A DNA stretch of 64,000 nucleotides from Billgrantia aerodenitrificans (GCF_021404405.1 NZ_JABFTV010000008.1:62001-126000); one strand, 5' to 3'. Positions 29,992 through 38,825 are shown, counted from the first letter of the stretch. The notes: generated by a model not told the origin, from the letters alone. A program made the numbers and translations.

Positions 29992-31332
29992 ATGTCGGTT
30001 CATCAATCACTGCACGGCGGCCTGAGTCAGGAGCAACTGGACGCCTACTGGATGCCCTATACCGGCAATCGCCAGTTCAAGCGCGACCCGCGCATCATCG
30101 TGGGCGCCGAGGGCAGCTACTTCACCGACGCCGACGGTCGGCGCATTTTCGACGGCCTCTCGGGGCTGTGGACCTGCGGTGCCGGCCACTGTCGGCCGGA
30201 GATCACCGAGGCCGTGACGCGTCAGCTCCAGCAACTGGACTACTCACCGGCGTTCCAGTTCGGCCACCCCAAGGCCTTCGAGCTGGCCCACCGGATTCGC
30301 GGCCTGATGCCTCAGGGGCTCGATCACGTATTCTTCACCGGCTCCGGCTCGGAGAGTGCGGACACGGCGCTGAAGATCGCCCGCGCCTACTGGCGCAAGA
30401 AGGGCAAGCCGACCAAGACCAAGCTGATCGGTCGCGCCAAGGGCTATCACGGGGTCAACTTCGGCGGCATCAGCCTGGGCGGCATCGGCGCCAACCGCGT
30501 ACTGTTCGGCCAGGGTATCGATGCCGACCACCTGCCCCACACCCTGCTCAAGGAGAACGCCTTCACCAGGGGCATGCCCGAGCGCGGTGCCGAGCGGGCC
30601 GAGGAGCTGCTGGAGCTGATTGCCCTGCACGACGCCTCCAACATCGCCGCGGTGATCGTCGAGCCGCTGGCCGGCTCGGCCGGGGTGATTCCGCCGCCCA
30701 AGGGCTACCTGCAGCGGCTGCGCGAGATCTGCGATCAGCACGACATCCTGCTGATCTTCGACGAGGTCATCACCGGTTTCGGCCGCATGGGCTCCATGAC
30801 CGGCGCCGAGGAGTTCGGCGTGGTGCCGGACATCCTCAACGTGGCCAAGCAGCTCACCAACGGCGCGATACCCATGGGCGCGGTGGTCGTGCAGAGCGAG
30901 ATCTATCACACCTTCATGGAACAGGGCGGCCCGGACTACATGCTCGAACTGCCCCACGGCTACACCTACTCCGGGCATCCGGTGGCCTGCGCCGCGGCGC
31001 TGGCGGCACTCGACGTGCTCGAGAACGACCGCCTGATCCAACGCGTGCGCGAGATGAGTCCGGTCTTCGAAGAGGCCCTGCATGGACTCAAGGGAACCCG
31101 CTACATCAGCGACATCCGCAATTACGGCCTCGCCGGGGCGCTGCAGATCGAGCCCCACCCCGGCGAGCCGGCCCGCCGCCCCTTCGAGATCGCCATGAAG
31201 TGCTGGGACAAGGGCTTCTACGTGCGCTACGGCGGCGACACCATTCAGCTCGGCCTGCCCTTCATCATCGAGCGCGACGAGATCGACCGCCTCGTCAACG
31301 TGCTGGGCGAAACCATCGGCGAATTGGATTGA
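29992..31332 (+). CDS. bauA: beta-alanine (omega-amino acid)--pyruvate aminotransferase
   Basis: This class III PLP aminotransferase transfers the amino group of beta-alanine and similar omega-amino acids to pyruvate, giving malonate semialdehyde and alanine. The 446-residue product has the N-terminal YWMPYTGNRQFKRDPRI, typical of this enzyme, FFTGSGSESADTALKIARAYWR, LIFDEVITGFGRMG, and the PLP lysine 286 in ILNVAKQLTNGAIPMG. ATG 29992 follows GAGGG. Upstream reading from 29887 runs through the promoter region. mmsA follows 11 bases after the stop. Confidence 0.95.
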   Translation: MSVHQSLHGGLSQEQLDAYWMPYTGNRQFKRDPRIIVGAEGSYFTDADGRRIFDGLSGLWTCGAGHCRPEITEAVTRQLQQLDYSPAFQFGHPKAFELAHRIRGLMPQGLDHVFFTGSGSESADTALKIARAYWRKKGKPTKTKLIGRAKGYHGVNFGGISLGGIGANRVLFGQGIDADHLPHTLLKENAFTRGMPERGAERAEELLELIALHDASNIAAVIVEPLAGSAGVIPPPKGYLQRLREICDQHDILLIFDEVITGFGRMGSMTGAEEFGVVPDILNVAKQLTNGAIPMGAVVVQSEIYHTFMEQGGPDYMLELPHGYTYSGHPVACAAALAALDVLENDRLIQRVREMSPVFEEALHGLKGTRYISDIRNYGLAGALQIEPHPGEPARRPFEIAMKCWDKGFYVRYGGDTIQLGLPFIIERDEIDRLVNVLGETIGELD

Positions 31333-31343
31333 GAGAAGACGCA

Positions 31344-32834
31344 ATGACCACATTAGGCCACCTGATCGACGGCGCACGCGTCGCCGGCGAAGGGCGTACT
31401 CAGGACATCTTCAACCCCTCTACCGGCGAGGTAAGCGGCCAGGTGAGCCTGGCCGGCAAGGCCACCGTCGAGCAGGCCATCGCCGCTGCCCAGGCCGCCT
31501 TCCCGACCTGGCGCAACACACCGCCGGCCAAGCGCGCCCGGGTCATGTTCCGCTTCAAGCAACTGCTCGAAGAGCATGCCGACGAGATCTGCCGGCTGAT
31601 CGGCCAGGAGCACGGCAAGATCGTCCACGACGCCAAGGGTGAACTGCAGCGCGGCATCGAGAACGTGGAGTATGCCTGCGGCGTGCCGGAAATGCTCAAG
31701 GGCGAGTACAGCAAGAACGTCGGCCCCGGCATCGACTCCTGGAGCGAGTTCCAGCCGCTGGGCGTGGTGGCCGGCATCACGCCGTTCAACTTCCCCGCCA
31801 TGGTGCCGCTGTGGATGTACCCGATGGCCATCGCCTGCGGCAACACTTTCGTGCTCAAGCCCTCCGAGCGCGACCCGACCTCGACCCTGTTCATCGCCGA
31901 ACTGGCGCTGGAAGCGGGCCTGCCCGCCGGCGTGCTCAACGTGGTCAACGGTGACAAGGAGGCCGTCGATACCCTGCTCGACGACCCTCGCGTCCAGGCC
32001 GTCAGCTTCGTCGGCTCCACGCCGATCGCCGAGTACATCTATGGCCGCGCCAGCGCCAACGGCAAGCGCTGCCAGGCGCTTGGCGGCGCCAAGAACCACG
32101 CCATCGTGATGCCCGACGCCGACATGGACAACGTGGTCGATTCGCTCACCGGCGCCGCCTTCGGCTCCTCCGGCGAACGCTGCATGGCCCTCTCCGTGGC
32201 AGTGGCCGTGGGCGACGCCGCCGCCGACGCCCTGGTTGCCAAGATGCGGGAGCGGATGACGTCGCTCAAGGTCGGCTCCTTCGCCGACGCTGGCAATGAC
32301 TTCGGCCCGGTGATCACCCAGGCCCACCAGGAGAAAGTGTGCGGCTACATCGACAGCGCCGAGGCCCAGGGTGCCGAGATCGTGGTCGACGGCCGCGGGG
32401 TGCAGGTACCGGGCTTCGAAAGCGGCTTCTATGTGGGTGGCACCCTGATCGACCGGGTGACCCCTGAAATGACCTGCTACCAGGAGGAGATCTTCGGGCC
32501 GGTGCTGCTGGTGGTTCGCGCCGGCTCCATGGAAGAAGCCATGAAGCTGATCGACGACCACGAGTACGGCAACGGTACCTGCATCTACACCCGTGACGGC
32601 GAAGCGGCCCGTTACTTCAGCGACAATATCCAGGTGGGCATGGTCGGCATCAACGTGCCGTTGCCGGTGCCGGTTTCCTACCACAGCTTCGGTGGCTGGA
32701 AGCGCTCGTTGTTCGGCGACCTGGCCGCCTACGGGCCGGATGCCGTGCGCTTCTACACCAAGCGCAAGACCGTCACCCAGCGCTGGCCGTCAGCCGGGGT
32801 CCGCGAGGGCGCGCAGTTCTCCTTCCCCTCCTGA
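31344..32834 (+). CDS. mmsA: CoA-acylating methylmalonate-semialdehyde (malonate-semialdehyde) dehydrogenase
   Basis: The enzyme oxidatively decarboxylates methylmalonate semialdehyde to propionyl-CoA and malonate semialdehyde to acetyl-CoA. The 496-residue product has ITPFNFPAMVPLWMYPMAIACGN, FVGSTPIAEYIYGRASANGKR, the catalytic Cys 280 in GSSGERCMALSVAV, and the acylating-subfamily tail NVPLPVPVSYHSFGGWKRSLFGD. It serves both beta-alanine degradation (with bauA) and valine degradation (product of MmsB at 17.5 kb), so two clusters in this window meet here. Its start is 11 bases after the bauA stop. Confidence 0.97.
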   Translation: MTTLGHLIDGARVAGEGRTQDIFNPSTGEVSGQVSLAGKATVEQAIAAAQAAFPTWRNTPPAKRARVMFRFKQLLEEHADEICRLIGQEHGKIVHDAKGELQRGIENVEYACGVPEMLKGEYSKNVGPGIDSWSEFQPLGVVAGITPFNFPAMVPLWMYPMAIACGNTFVLKPSERDPTSTLFIAELALEAGLPAGVLNVVNGDKEAVDTLLDDPRVQAVSFVGSTPIAEYIYGRASANGKRCQALGGAKNHAIVMPDADMDNVVDSLTGAAFGSSGERCMALSVAVAVGDAAADALVAKMRERMTSLKVGSFADAGNDFGPVITQAHQEKVCGYIDSAEAQGAEIVVDGRGVQVPGFESGFYVGGTLIDRVTPEMTCYQEEIFGPVLLVVRAGSMEEAMKLIDDHEYGNGTCIYTRDGEAARYFSDNIQVGMVGINVPLPVPVSYHSFGGWKRSLFGDLAAYGPDAVRFYTKRKTVTQRWPSAGVREGAQFSFPS

Positions 32835-32850
32835 CACCAGGCGTTAGCAT

Positions 32851-32886
32851 GGCAAAGCCGAACCAGACACCTGGTTCGGCTTTGCC
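32851..32886 (+). terminator. terminator of bauA-mmsA
   Basis: A 16-bp perfect stem GGCAAAGCCGAACCAG/CTGGTTCGGCTTTGCC with an ACAC loop is followed by ATTTT, 16 bases after the mmsA stop. It may also serve the convergent hglS gene. Confidence 0.88.
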
Positions 32887-32932
32887 ATTTTCGCCATTCT
32901 CACGGCTTGAGCGTTCGAGTGACAGGCGCTGC

Positions 32933-34291
32933 TCAGCGCCCCAAGGCTTGCAGCACCGCCTCGCGGGAGGCTCGCTCACGCTCGGCATAGAGCGCGAGCT
33001 CATCGCAGACCGGCGCCCCCAAGGCCTGCTCGAAGGCCTCGCGATTGGCATTGCCGGCATAGGCCCCGTTCTGCCCACCTCCCAGGTTCGACTGGAAGAT
33101 GCCTGCCGCACTGACCGGCAGAAAGTCTTCGTAGGTAAGCGGCAGCGCTTCCACCAGGCCCTGGTCGATCAGCGTCTCCAGGCTGGCACCCTCTACACGA
33201 CCCGCCGCCTCTCCGGCCCCGGTCAGGCGATAGTGGAAGAAGGCCAACCCCTCGCGCCGCAGCACGGTCTCGTCATCGGGGAAGTCGGCGAAGACCTCGG
33301 CGAGCACGCGCTGATGCGCCTCGTTGTCGAGCCCGGCGGTGCGGCGCCGTGCTTCGCCAAGCAGGCTGTCGTAACGCTCACGTCCCCTGGCGGTCAGTGC
33401 CATGCCGCGCTGCTCGATTTCACCGAAGCGGGCGGTATGGGTTCCCTGCCGCTCACCGGCAAAGTGGATGCCCTCTTCCAGCGCCTTGAAACTGGTCTGG
33501 CGCAGCAGGATGGGGCACGCGCGACGAGGCGGCCCCTCGATCACCGCCTTGGGCTGCATGCCGGCGGCGGGCATGCGCCGTTGCACTTCGTCGATGTCCA
33601 GCGTGCGCGGCGTGAGGTGATTGATGTGCGGGCCGCGGAAGCAGACCACGTCGGCGATCAACCGGTGCTCGGCATGCAGCGCCTGGTAGGTCTCCAGATC
33701 TACCGTGGCGTCGCGATGCCAGCGGAACGTCTCCAGAGCCTCACCGATGAAGCGCTCGGCCTGCTCTTCATCGAGCCCGCCCTGCGCTTCATGGAGTTCG
33801 ATCAGCTGGCGACAACCCTGGGTGAAGATGTCGCGGCCGGCAAGAATGGCTGCCGCCTGCTCACGCAGCGTCGGGTTCTCGATCAGCTCGAGGCGCAGCA
33901 GCGAGGTGAAGATGCGGAAAGGGTTGCGCGCCAGCGCCGCGTCATCCACCGGGCGGAAGGCCGTGGAGTGTACCGGCACGCCGGCTTCGGAGAGGTCGTA
34001 GTAGCCCACCGGATGCATGCCCATGACGGCGAACAGGCGACGCAGCATGGCCAGCTCCTGGGCCGTGCCCACGCGGATGGCGCCATGGCGTTCGGCGTCC
34101 AGGCGCTCCAGTTCGCCATGGCTGGCAAGGCGCCCGGCCAGGGCGGGATCGGCCTCCAGGACTTGCCGGTTCACACGCTGGACCAGATCGAGCAGCGCCC
34201 CGTACTGCGGTACTTCAGCCTGATACATCGCCGACATGGCCCGGGAAAAGCGATCGCGGATCTCATCGGAAGTAAGATAGTGGGCAGACAA
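32933..34291 (-). CDS. hglS: 2-oxoadipate dioxygenase/decarboxylase (DUF1338 family)
   Basis: HglS is an Fe(II) hydroxyglutarate synthase that converts 2-oxoadipate to D-2-hydroxyglutarate in the aminoadipate branch of lysine degradation. The 452-residue product shows candidate metal ligands His 69 (ERHG), His 225 (GPHINHLTPRTLDID) and Glu 291 (RFGEIEQRGMALT). From memory these correspond to the ligands described in the P. putida enzyme. The conserved IRVGTAQE arginine (73) is present. The start is one base after the stop of the 2-aminoadipate aminotransferase gene, implying translational coupling and consecutive reactions. DUF1338 proteins were long unassigned, so older annotations may call it YdcJ-like. 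Confidence 0.9.
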   Translation of the reverse strand: MSAHYLTSDEIRDRFSRAMSAMYQAEVPQYGALLDLVQRVNRQVLEADPALAGRLASHGELERLDAERHGAIRVGTAQELAMLRRLFAVMGMHPVGYYDLSEAGVPVHSTAFRPVDDAALARNPFRIFTSLLRLELIENPTLREQAAAILAGRDIFTQGCRQLIELHEAQGGLDEEQAERFIGEALETFRWHRDATVDLETYQALHAEHRLIADVVCFRGPHINHLTPRTLDIDEVQRRMPAAGMQPKAVIEGPPRRACPILLRQTSFKALEEGIHFAGERQGTHTARFGEIEQRGMALTARGRERYDSLLGEARRRTAGLDNEAHQRVLAEVFADFPDDETVLRREGLAFFHYRLTGAGEAAGRVEGASLETLIDQGLVEALPLTYEDFLPVSAAGIFQSNLGGGQNGAYAGNANREAFEQALGAPVCDELALYAERERASREAVLQALGR

Positions 34292-34292
34292 T

Positions 34293-35570
34293 TCAGGCCT
34301 CCACGGTATGGGTATTGGGTTGAACGAGCGACTCCAGGGCGCGCTCGATGCGCCTGAGTCCTTCTTGCAGGGTGTCGGGCTCGGCGGTCAGCGGAGCCAG
34401 CAAACGCAGCACGTTGCGCCGTCGGCCGCTGGGCATCAGCAGCACACCGGCCTCGCGCGCCGCCGTCAGCAGCGCAGCCAGGTGATCGGCAGCGCCGGTG
34501 CGGTCGGTATCCTCGAACACGATCCCGCGCATGGCCCCCACGCCGGTGAGGTCTCCCAGCATTGGGAAGCGCCCACTGGCCTGCCAGCGTTGATGGGCCT
34601 CGACGATCAGCGCCTCCTGACGCGCGCCCCAGCTCGCCAGGGCCTCTTCGCTCATCAGGGCCATCACCGCACGCGCCGCGGCGCAGGCCAGGGCGTTGCC
34701 CGAATAGGTGCCGCCCAGCCCACCCTTGGGCACGGCGTCCATCAACTCCGTCCTACCCGCCACCGCCGCCAATGGCAGCCCCGCCGCCATGCTCTTGCCC
34801 ATCAGCAGCAGATCGGGCTCGACACCCAGCCGGGAGAAGGCGAAGCGGGCCCCGGTGCGTCCGAACCCCGACTGGATCTCGTCGAAGATCAGCACGATGC
34901 CGTGCCTGTCGCACAGGGCGCGCAGCCGCTTGGCGAAGTCGGCACACAGCACGCGGAAACCGCCCTCGCCCTGGACCGGTTCGACGATGATGCACGCCAC
35001 TTCGTCGGCAGGCGTTTCGACCTCGAAGAGCCGCTCCAGGGCTGCCATGGCCTGATCGGCATCGACACCGCTTTCACCGCTGGGGAAAGGCACGTGGTAC
35101 ACCGGCCCCGGCAAGGCGCCCAAGCGGCTCTTGTAGGGCTTCACCTTGCCGTTGAGATTCAGTGCCGCCAGCGTGCGCCCATGGAAGCCGTCGTCGAAGG
35201 CGATGACCGCCTGGCGACCGGTCGCCGCACGCGCCACCTTCAAGGCGTTCTCGGTGGCTTCGGCACCGCTGTTGGTGAGCATGCAGGAGAGCGGGTAGGA
35301 AACGGGCACGAAGGCATCCAACGCCTTGGCGACTTCCAGGTAGCCGCGGTGCGGTACGGCATTGAACGCCGAATGCATCAGCGTATCGACCTGCGACTTC
35401 ACGGCCGTGACGATCTCGGGATGTGAATGCCCCAGGTTGAGGACGCCGATACCGCCGATGAAGTCGATGTAATGCGTGCCACGCTCGTCCCATACCTCGG
35501 CATTACGCCCCCGCTCGATACAGATGGGGTGCACGATACCCAGGCCCTGGCTGACGTGAGGAAAGTCCAT
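34293..35570 (-). CDS. class III aminotransferase, probable 2-aminoadipate transaminase
   Basis: The 425-residue PLP enzyme is GabT-like, with VWDERGTHYIDFIGGIGVLNLGHSHPE, TNSGAEATENALKVARAATGR, LIFDEIQSGFGRTG and the PLP lysine 259 in LLMGKSMAAGLPLAAV. GabT-like enzymes use 4-aminobutyrate or 5-aminovalerate. Immediate coupling to hglS argues that this one makes 2-oxoadipate from 2-aminoadipate, as an enzyme of this type does in P. putida. The ATG at 35570 begins the homologous region (MDFPHVSQGLGIVHPI). The upstream ribosome-binding sequence is poor. Nothing in the active-site sequence alone decides the substrate. Confidence 0.82.
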   Translation of the reverse strand: MDFPHVSQGLGIVHPICIERGRNAEVWDERGTHYIDFIGGIGVLNLGHSHPEIVTAVKSQVDTLMHSAFNAVPHRGYLEVAKALDAFVPVSYPLSCMLTNSGAEATENALKVARAATGRQAVIAFDDGFHGRTLAALNLNGKVKPYKSRLGALPGPVYHVPFPSGESGVDADQAMAALERLFEVETPADEVACIIVEPVQGEGGFRVLCADFAKRLRALCDRHGIVLIFDEIQSGFGRTGARFAFSRLGVEPDLLLMGKSMAAGLPLAAVAGRTELMDAVPKGGLGGTYSGNALACAAARAVMALMSEEALASWGARQEALIVEAHQRWQASGRFPMLGDLTGVGAMRGIVFEDTDRTGAADHLAALLTAAREAGVLLMPSGRRRNVLRLLAPLTAEPDTLQEGLRRIERALESLVQPNTHTVEA

Positions 35571-35683
35571 GAAAAACGTCTCGCAACCGTGAGAGATCGC
35601 TCCATGAGAGCAGATGGCCGAGGGCATGCTCAAACGAAAAAAAGACGCCAATTCATTCCATAAAGTCATGAAATCTGGCATCT

Positions 35684-35711
35684 TATATATTTTTCACAAA
35701 ACTTTCATCAA
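35684..35711 (-). promoter_or_regulatory. promoter of the aminotransferase-hglS operon
   Basis: In an AT-rich 200-bp gap, the reverse strand reads TTGATG (35711-35706) followed after about 17-18 bases by ATATATAA, a good -10 region. Confidence 0.45.
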
Positions 35712-35769
35712 TCTACATGCGCGGCTTGCGATGACATTCCTAAATCTATCGCGAATGAGATATACCGAG

Positions 35770-36348
35770 CTACAGACCCTTGGGCGCGAAAATCCCCGGC
35801 GCATTGCGCCAGTACCCCTTGTAATCCATGCCGAAGCCGAACACGTAGCGGTCGACCACTTCGAGGCTGCAGTAGTCGGCCTTGAGACCCGGCACCGCCT
35901 TGCGGTCATGACGCTTGTCCACCAGCACGGCGGTGGAGATGCTCTCCGCGCCGGCTTCCTGGCAATAGTCGAGGATGGCGGCCAGGGTCGCGCCTTCGTC
36001 GAGGATGTCGTCGACGATCACCACATGGCGACCGGCCATGGGGATCTCCGGCGACACACGCCAGAACAGCTCGCCGCCGCGAATGCCGCCGCGGTAACGG
36101 GTGGCATGCAGGTAGTCGACTTCCAACGGGAAACCGAGCCGGGTGAGCAGGTGCCCCGTGGTGATCAGGCCACCGTTCATCACGCAGTAGAAGACCGGCA
36201 GCTTGTCGCCCAGATCGGCCGTGATCTGCTCGGCCATGCGGTCCAGCGCGCGCTCGACCTCTTCATGACTGATCAGGCAGTCGGCGTTGTCCATGACGTC
36301 GCGCATGGTGGCCAGGGATTGATGAAAGTCGGCTTCGAGTTTGGGCAT
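35770..36348 (-). CDS. hpt: hypoxanthine-guanine phosphoribosyltransferase
   Basis: The enzyme salvages hypoxanthine and/or guanine with PRPP to the nucleotide. The 192-residue product has the PRPP loop VVIVDDILDEGATLAAIL and the upstream PVFYCVMNGGLITTGHLLTRLGFPLEVDYLHATRY typical of the type I fold. Base specificity is not certain from sequence. The gene is followed on the upstream side by nagZ, a neighbourhood also seen in pseudomonads. The ribosome-binding site is weak. Confidence 0.88.
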   Translation of the reverse strand: MPKLEADFHQSLATMRDVMDNADCLISHEEVERALDRMAEQITADLGDKLPVFYCVMNGGLITTGHLLTRLGFPLEVDYLHATRYRGGIRGGELFWRVSPEIPMAGRHVVIVDDILDEGATLAAILDYCQEAGAESISTAVLVDKRHDRKAVPGLKADYCSLEVVDRYVFGFGMDYKGYWRNAPGIFAPKGL

Positions 36349-36389
36349 GTATGACTCGTTTCAACGAAGGTAAACGGGAAGAGAAAGAG

Positions 36390-37403
36390 TTACAGCGAGG
36401 CCATGGCCTCGAGACGGGCATGCACCCGGCGCCAGCGCCCCAGCGCTGCCAATGAATCGATGTCGGGACGTGCACGACCGTAGCGCAGACGCGAGCCCAG
36501 CCGTACGCTCCGGCCCTGGCAGGCATCCAGCACTTCGAGCGCGGCGGCGCGATCGTTGCAGACCAGCACCATGTCGCAGCCGGCATCCAGCGCGGCCAAG
36601 GCGCGTTCGCCCGGCGAACCGGCGTAACCGGCACCTGCCATGCCGAGGTCGTCAGAGAAGATGGTGCCCTTGAACCCCAGCGACTCGCGCAGCAGACCCA
36701 GCCAGCTCGCCGAGAAACCGGCCGGACGCGCATCGAAGGCGGAGTAGACGACATGTGCCGGCATGACGCCATCCAGCCGCGAGCTCAGCTCGGCGAAAGG
36801 AATCAAATCATGTTGGCGCAGCTGCTCCAGCGGACGGTCGTCGACGGGCAGCTCCAGGTGGGAATCGGCCGCCACGCTGCCGTGCCCAGGGAAGTGCTTG
36901 CCCACCGCCGCCATGCCGGCTTCGTGCAGGCCGCCGATGAAGGCCCCCGCCATGGCCGCCACGGCATGGGGATCGGAAGAGAAACTGCGATCGCCGATGA
37001 CACTGGAAATGCCGGTATCGACATCGAGCACCGGGGCGAAGCTGAGGTCGAGTCCGCAGGCGGCCATTTCCATGCCCAGCAGCCAGCCGGCATCTAGGCA
37101 CAGGCGCAGCGTAACCTCGGGATTCGCTTCGTAGTCACGACCGATCCTGCCCATGGCGGGCAGACGCGTCACGCCGTCACGCAGGCGCTGGACGCGCCCC
37201 CCTTCCTGATCGATGGCCAGCAGCAGCCCAGGGCGAACGCTGCGAATGGCATTGCACAGCTCGCGCACTTGTCGCGCATGCTCGACGTTGCGCGCGAACA
37301 GGATGACACCCCCGACCTCCTGGCGCATGAGCATTTCGCGCTCTTCGCTACGCAACTCGGTCCCTTCCAGGTCGAGCATCACCGGACCTAGGGTCTGGGT
37401 CAT
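36390..37403 (-). CDS. nagZ: beta-N-acetylhexosaminidase (peptidoglycan recycling)
   Basis: NagZ is a cytoplasmic family 3 glycosidase that removes N-acetylglucosamine from GlcNAc-anhydroMurNAc peptides during cell-wall recycling. The 337-residue product matches E. coli NagZ in length and has LLLAIDQEGGRVQRLRDG and the catalytic loop KHFPGHGSVAADSH, in which the histidine and aspartate form the unusual acid/base dyad. FSDDLGMAGA holds the nucleophile aspartate. ATG 37403 follows AAAGGA. Upstream codons lack homology. Confidence 0.96.
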   Translation of the reverse strand: MTQTLGPVMLDLEGTELRSEEREMLMRQEVGGVILFARNVEHARQVRELCNAIRSVRPGLLLAIDQEGGRVQRLRDGVTRLPAMGRIGRDYEANPEVTLRLCLDAGWLLGMEMAACGLDLSFAPVLDVDTGISSVIGDRSFSSDPHAVAAMAGAFIGGLHEAGMAAVGKHFPGHGSVAADSHLELPVDDRPLEQLRQHDLIPFAELSSRLDGVMPAHVVYSAFDARPAGFSASWLGLLRESLGFKGTIFSDDLGMAGAGYAGSPGERALAALDAGCDMVLVCNDRAAALEVLDACQGRSVRLGSRLRYGRARPDIDSLAALGRWRRVHARLEAMASL

Positions 37404-37504
37404 GAGCGGAGTCCTTTGGCCATGAAAGGGAGCTGATTCTAGACGAAAGCCGTGCCAGGCGACAGCCACCCCCTAGCACGATCCGGTGCGACTGAATCCG
37501 CGCT

Positions 37505-38023
37505 CTATTCGTGGAGCCAGACCGGCGTTCCGGGCGGCGCCAGCGCGAAGACCGCGAGCAGATCCGCATCGCGCATGCGAATGCAGCCATGCGAACGCGG
37601 CACCCCCATCGGCTGATCGGGCGGCGTACCATGCAGGTAAATGTAGCGTCTTTGGGAGTCGACGGCGCCCCCGCGGTTGAACCCCCGCTCGAGCCCGCAC
37701 AGCCAGAGGATGCGCGTCAGTATCCAATCGCGTTCCGGATGGGCCTCGGCCAGCGATTGGCTGAACGTCTCACCGGTATGACGCCGACCGCGAAACACGC
37801 TACCGGGGGGCAAGCCATCGCCAATGGCGGCCCGCACGTAATGCCAGCCGAGCGGTGTACGGCCGCTGCCTTCACGTTGGCCGGTACCGGCAAGCCCGGT
37901 GGAAACGGACCACTCTTCCTGCCGCTGCTCGCCCTGCCAGTGCACGAGGCACTGGCGGCCGATGTCGACCTCGAGCCATACCCCTTCACTGGGAGGCAAC
38001 GCATCGAGCCTCGGCGTTTGCAT
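37505..38023 (-). CDS. L,D-transpeptidase (YkuD domain), no signal peptide
   Basis: YkuD enzymes form 3-3 peptidoglycan crosslinks or attach proteins to peptidoglycan. The 172-residue product is a single YkuD domain with the catalytic motif HGTPPDQPMGVPRSHGCIRM (His and Cys 147) and RRYIYLHGT. It has no signal peptide or membrane segment, which is odd for an enzyme acting in the periplasm. Many short YkuD proteins have this form and may use another route or start. Its ATG (38023) is one base past the psrA stop, so it is probably co-translated with psrA, and nagZ follows. An ATG further upstream would lie inside psrA. Confidence 0.85.
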   Translation of the reverse strand: MQTPRLDALPPSEGVWLEVDIGRQCLVHWQGEQRQEEWSVSTGLAGTGQREGSGRTPLGWHYVRAAIGDGLPPGSVFRGRRHTGETFSQSLAEAHPERDWILTRILWLCGLERGFNRGGAVDSQRRYIYLHGTPPDQPMGVPRSHGCIRMRDADLLAVFALAPPGTPVWLHE

Positions 38024-38024
38024 C

Positions 38025-38693
38025 TCAGCTCGCCTTGGCCGGCTGCACGGCGGGCGGCGGCGGCAGCGGCGCATTCATGGCGGCGACCACGACCGGCCGC
38101 AGACGGCGTATCAGGTCACGCACCGACACGTGCTCGTGATAGTCCTTCTCGGCGATGTCTCGTAGCGCATCGAGACCGGACAGCGTGAAGATCACCGTGC
38201 CCAGCACGAAGTGCAGACGCCAGAAGCGTTCGGCATCCGGCAGCTCGGGGGTGGCGCGACGCACCAGGTCGGTGAAGCGGGTGAAGACGCTGCCGTACTC
38301 CTCCTGGATGTGCCGCCGCAGATGCCCCTGGGCCTGGCTGTAGGCCAACCCCAGCAGCTTCATGAACACCTTGAGGCTGTGCTTCTCCGCCGGCACCTCG
38401 AGCACGGTGCGCGCCATGGTCTCGAGCAGCTCTTCCAACGGAATGACGCCACCGGCATGCTGCGCCTCGAGTTCATCGAGGGCATGATGGAAACGCACCG
38501 TGAAAGGGTCAAGGTAGCGTGAGAATACCGCCTGGATCAGCGCCTTCTTGGAGCCGAAGTGATAGTTCACTGCCGCTAGATTGACGCGCGCCTTGCTGGT
38601 AATGGTGCGCAGTGAGGTCTCGGCAAAACCGCGTTCGGCAAAAAGCACCTCGGCGGTATCGAGAATGCGCGTGACGGTATCGGTCTGGGCCAT
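38025..38693 (-). CDS. psrA: TetR-family regulator PsrA
   Basis: PsrA is a fatty-acid-responsive repressor/activator. In pseudomonads it represses beta-oxidation genes and itself, activates rpoS, and is released by long-chain fatty acids. The 222-residue product has the strongly PsrA-like helix-turn-helix ILDTAEVLFAERGFAETSLRTITSKARVNLAAVNYHFGSKKALIQAVFSRYL and the ligand domain FMKLLGLAYSQAQGHLRRHI. Its position divergent from lexA and near nagZ matches Pseudomonas synteny. ATG 38693 (MAQTD) is chosen over a TTG at 38699. A PsrA-type operator lies just upstream. Confidence 0.93.
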   Translation of the reverse strand: MAQTDTVTRILDTAEVLFAERGFAETSLRTITSKARVNLAAVNYHFGSKKALIQAVFSRYLDPFTVRFHHALDELEAQHAGGVIPLEELLETMARTVLEVPAEKHSLKVFMKLLGLAYSQAQGHLRRHIQEEYGSVFTRFTDLVRRATPELPDAERFWRLHFVLGTVIFTLSGLDALRDIAEKDYHEHVSVRDLIRRLRPVVVAAMNAPLPPPPAVQPAKAS

Positions 38694-38708
38694 GATCAAT
38701 TCCCGCTG

Positions 38709-38722
38709 GAAACGCCTGTTTT
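38709..38722. promoter_or_regulatory. PsrA autoregulatory operator
   Basis: GAAAC-GCCT-GTTTT matches the PsrA recognition pattern (G/C)AAAC-N2-4-GTTT(G/C) with one end mismatch. It lies 15 bases before the psrA start codon, where bound protein would block expression. Two further GTTTTAAAC sequences (38718-38726, 38783-38791) are in the same gap. Confidence 0.6.
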
Positions 38723-38825
38723 AAACATTACAAAAGTCTACGTCATTCGCTGCCTTCTCACAACGTATAGCGTTGCATCAGCGTTTTAAACGACACCGCG
38801 GAATACAGCTCGGCTGAACTTCACT

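Noticed and set aside
30168..31343. N-terminal extension of mmsA into bauA
   Set aside because: The reading upstream of 31344 is out of frame with bauA and encodes arginine-rich shadow sequence; the ALDH homology begins at the ATG at 31344.
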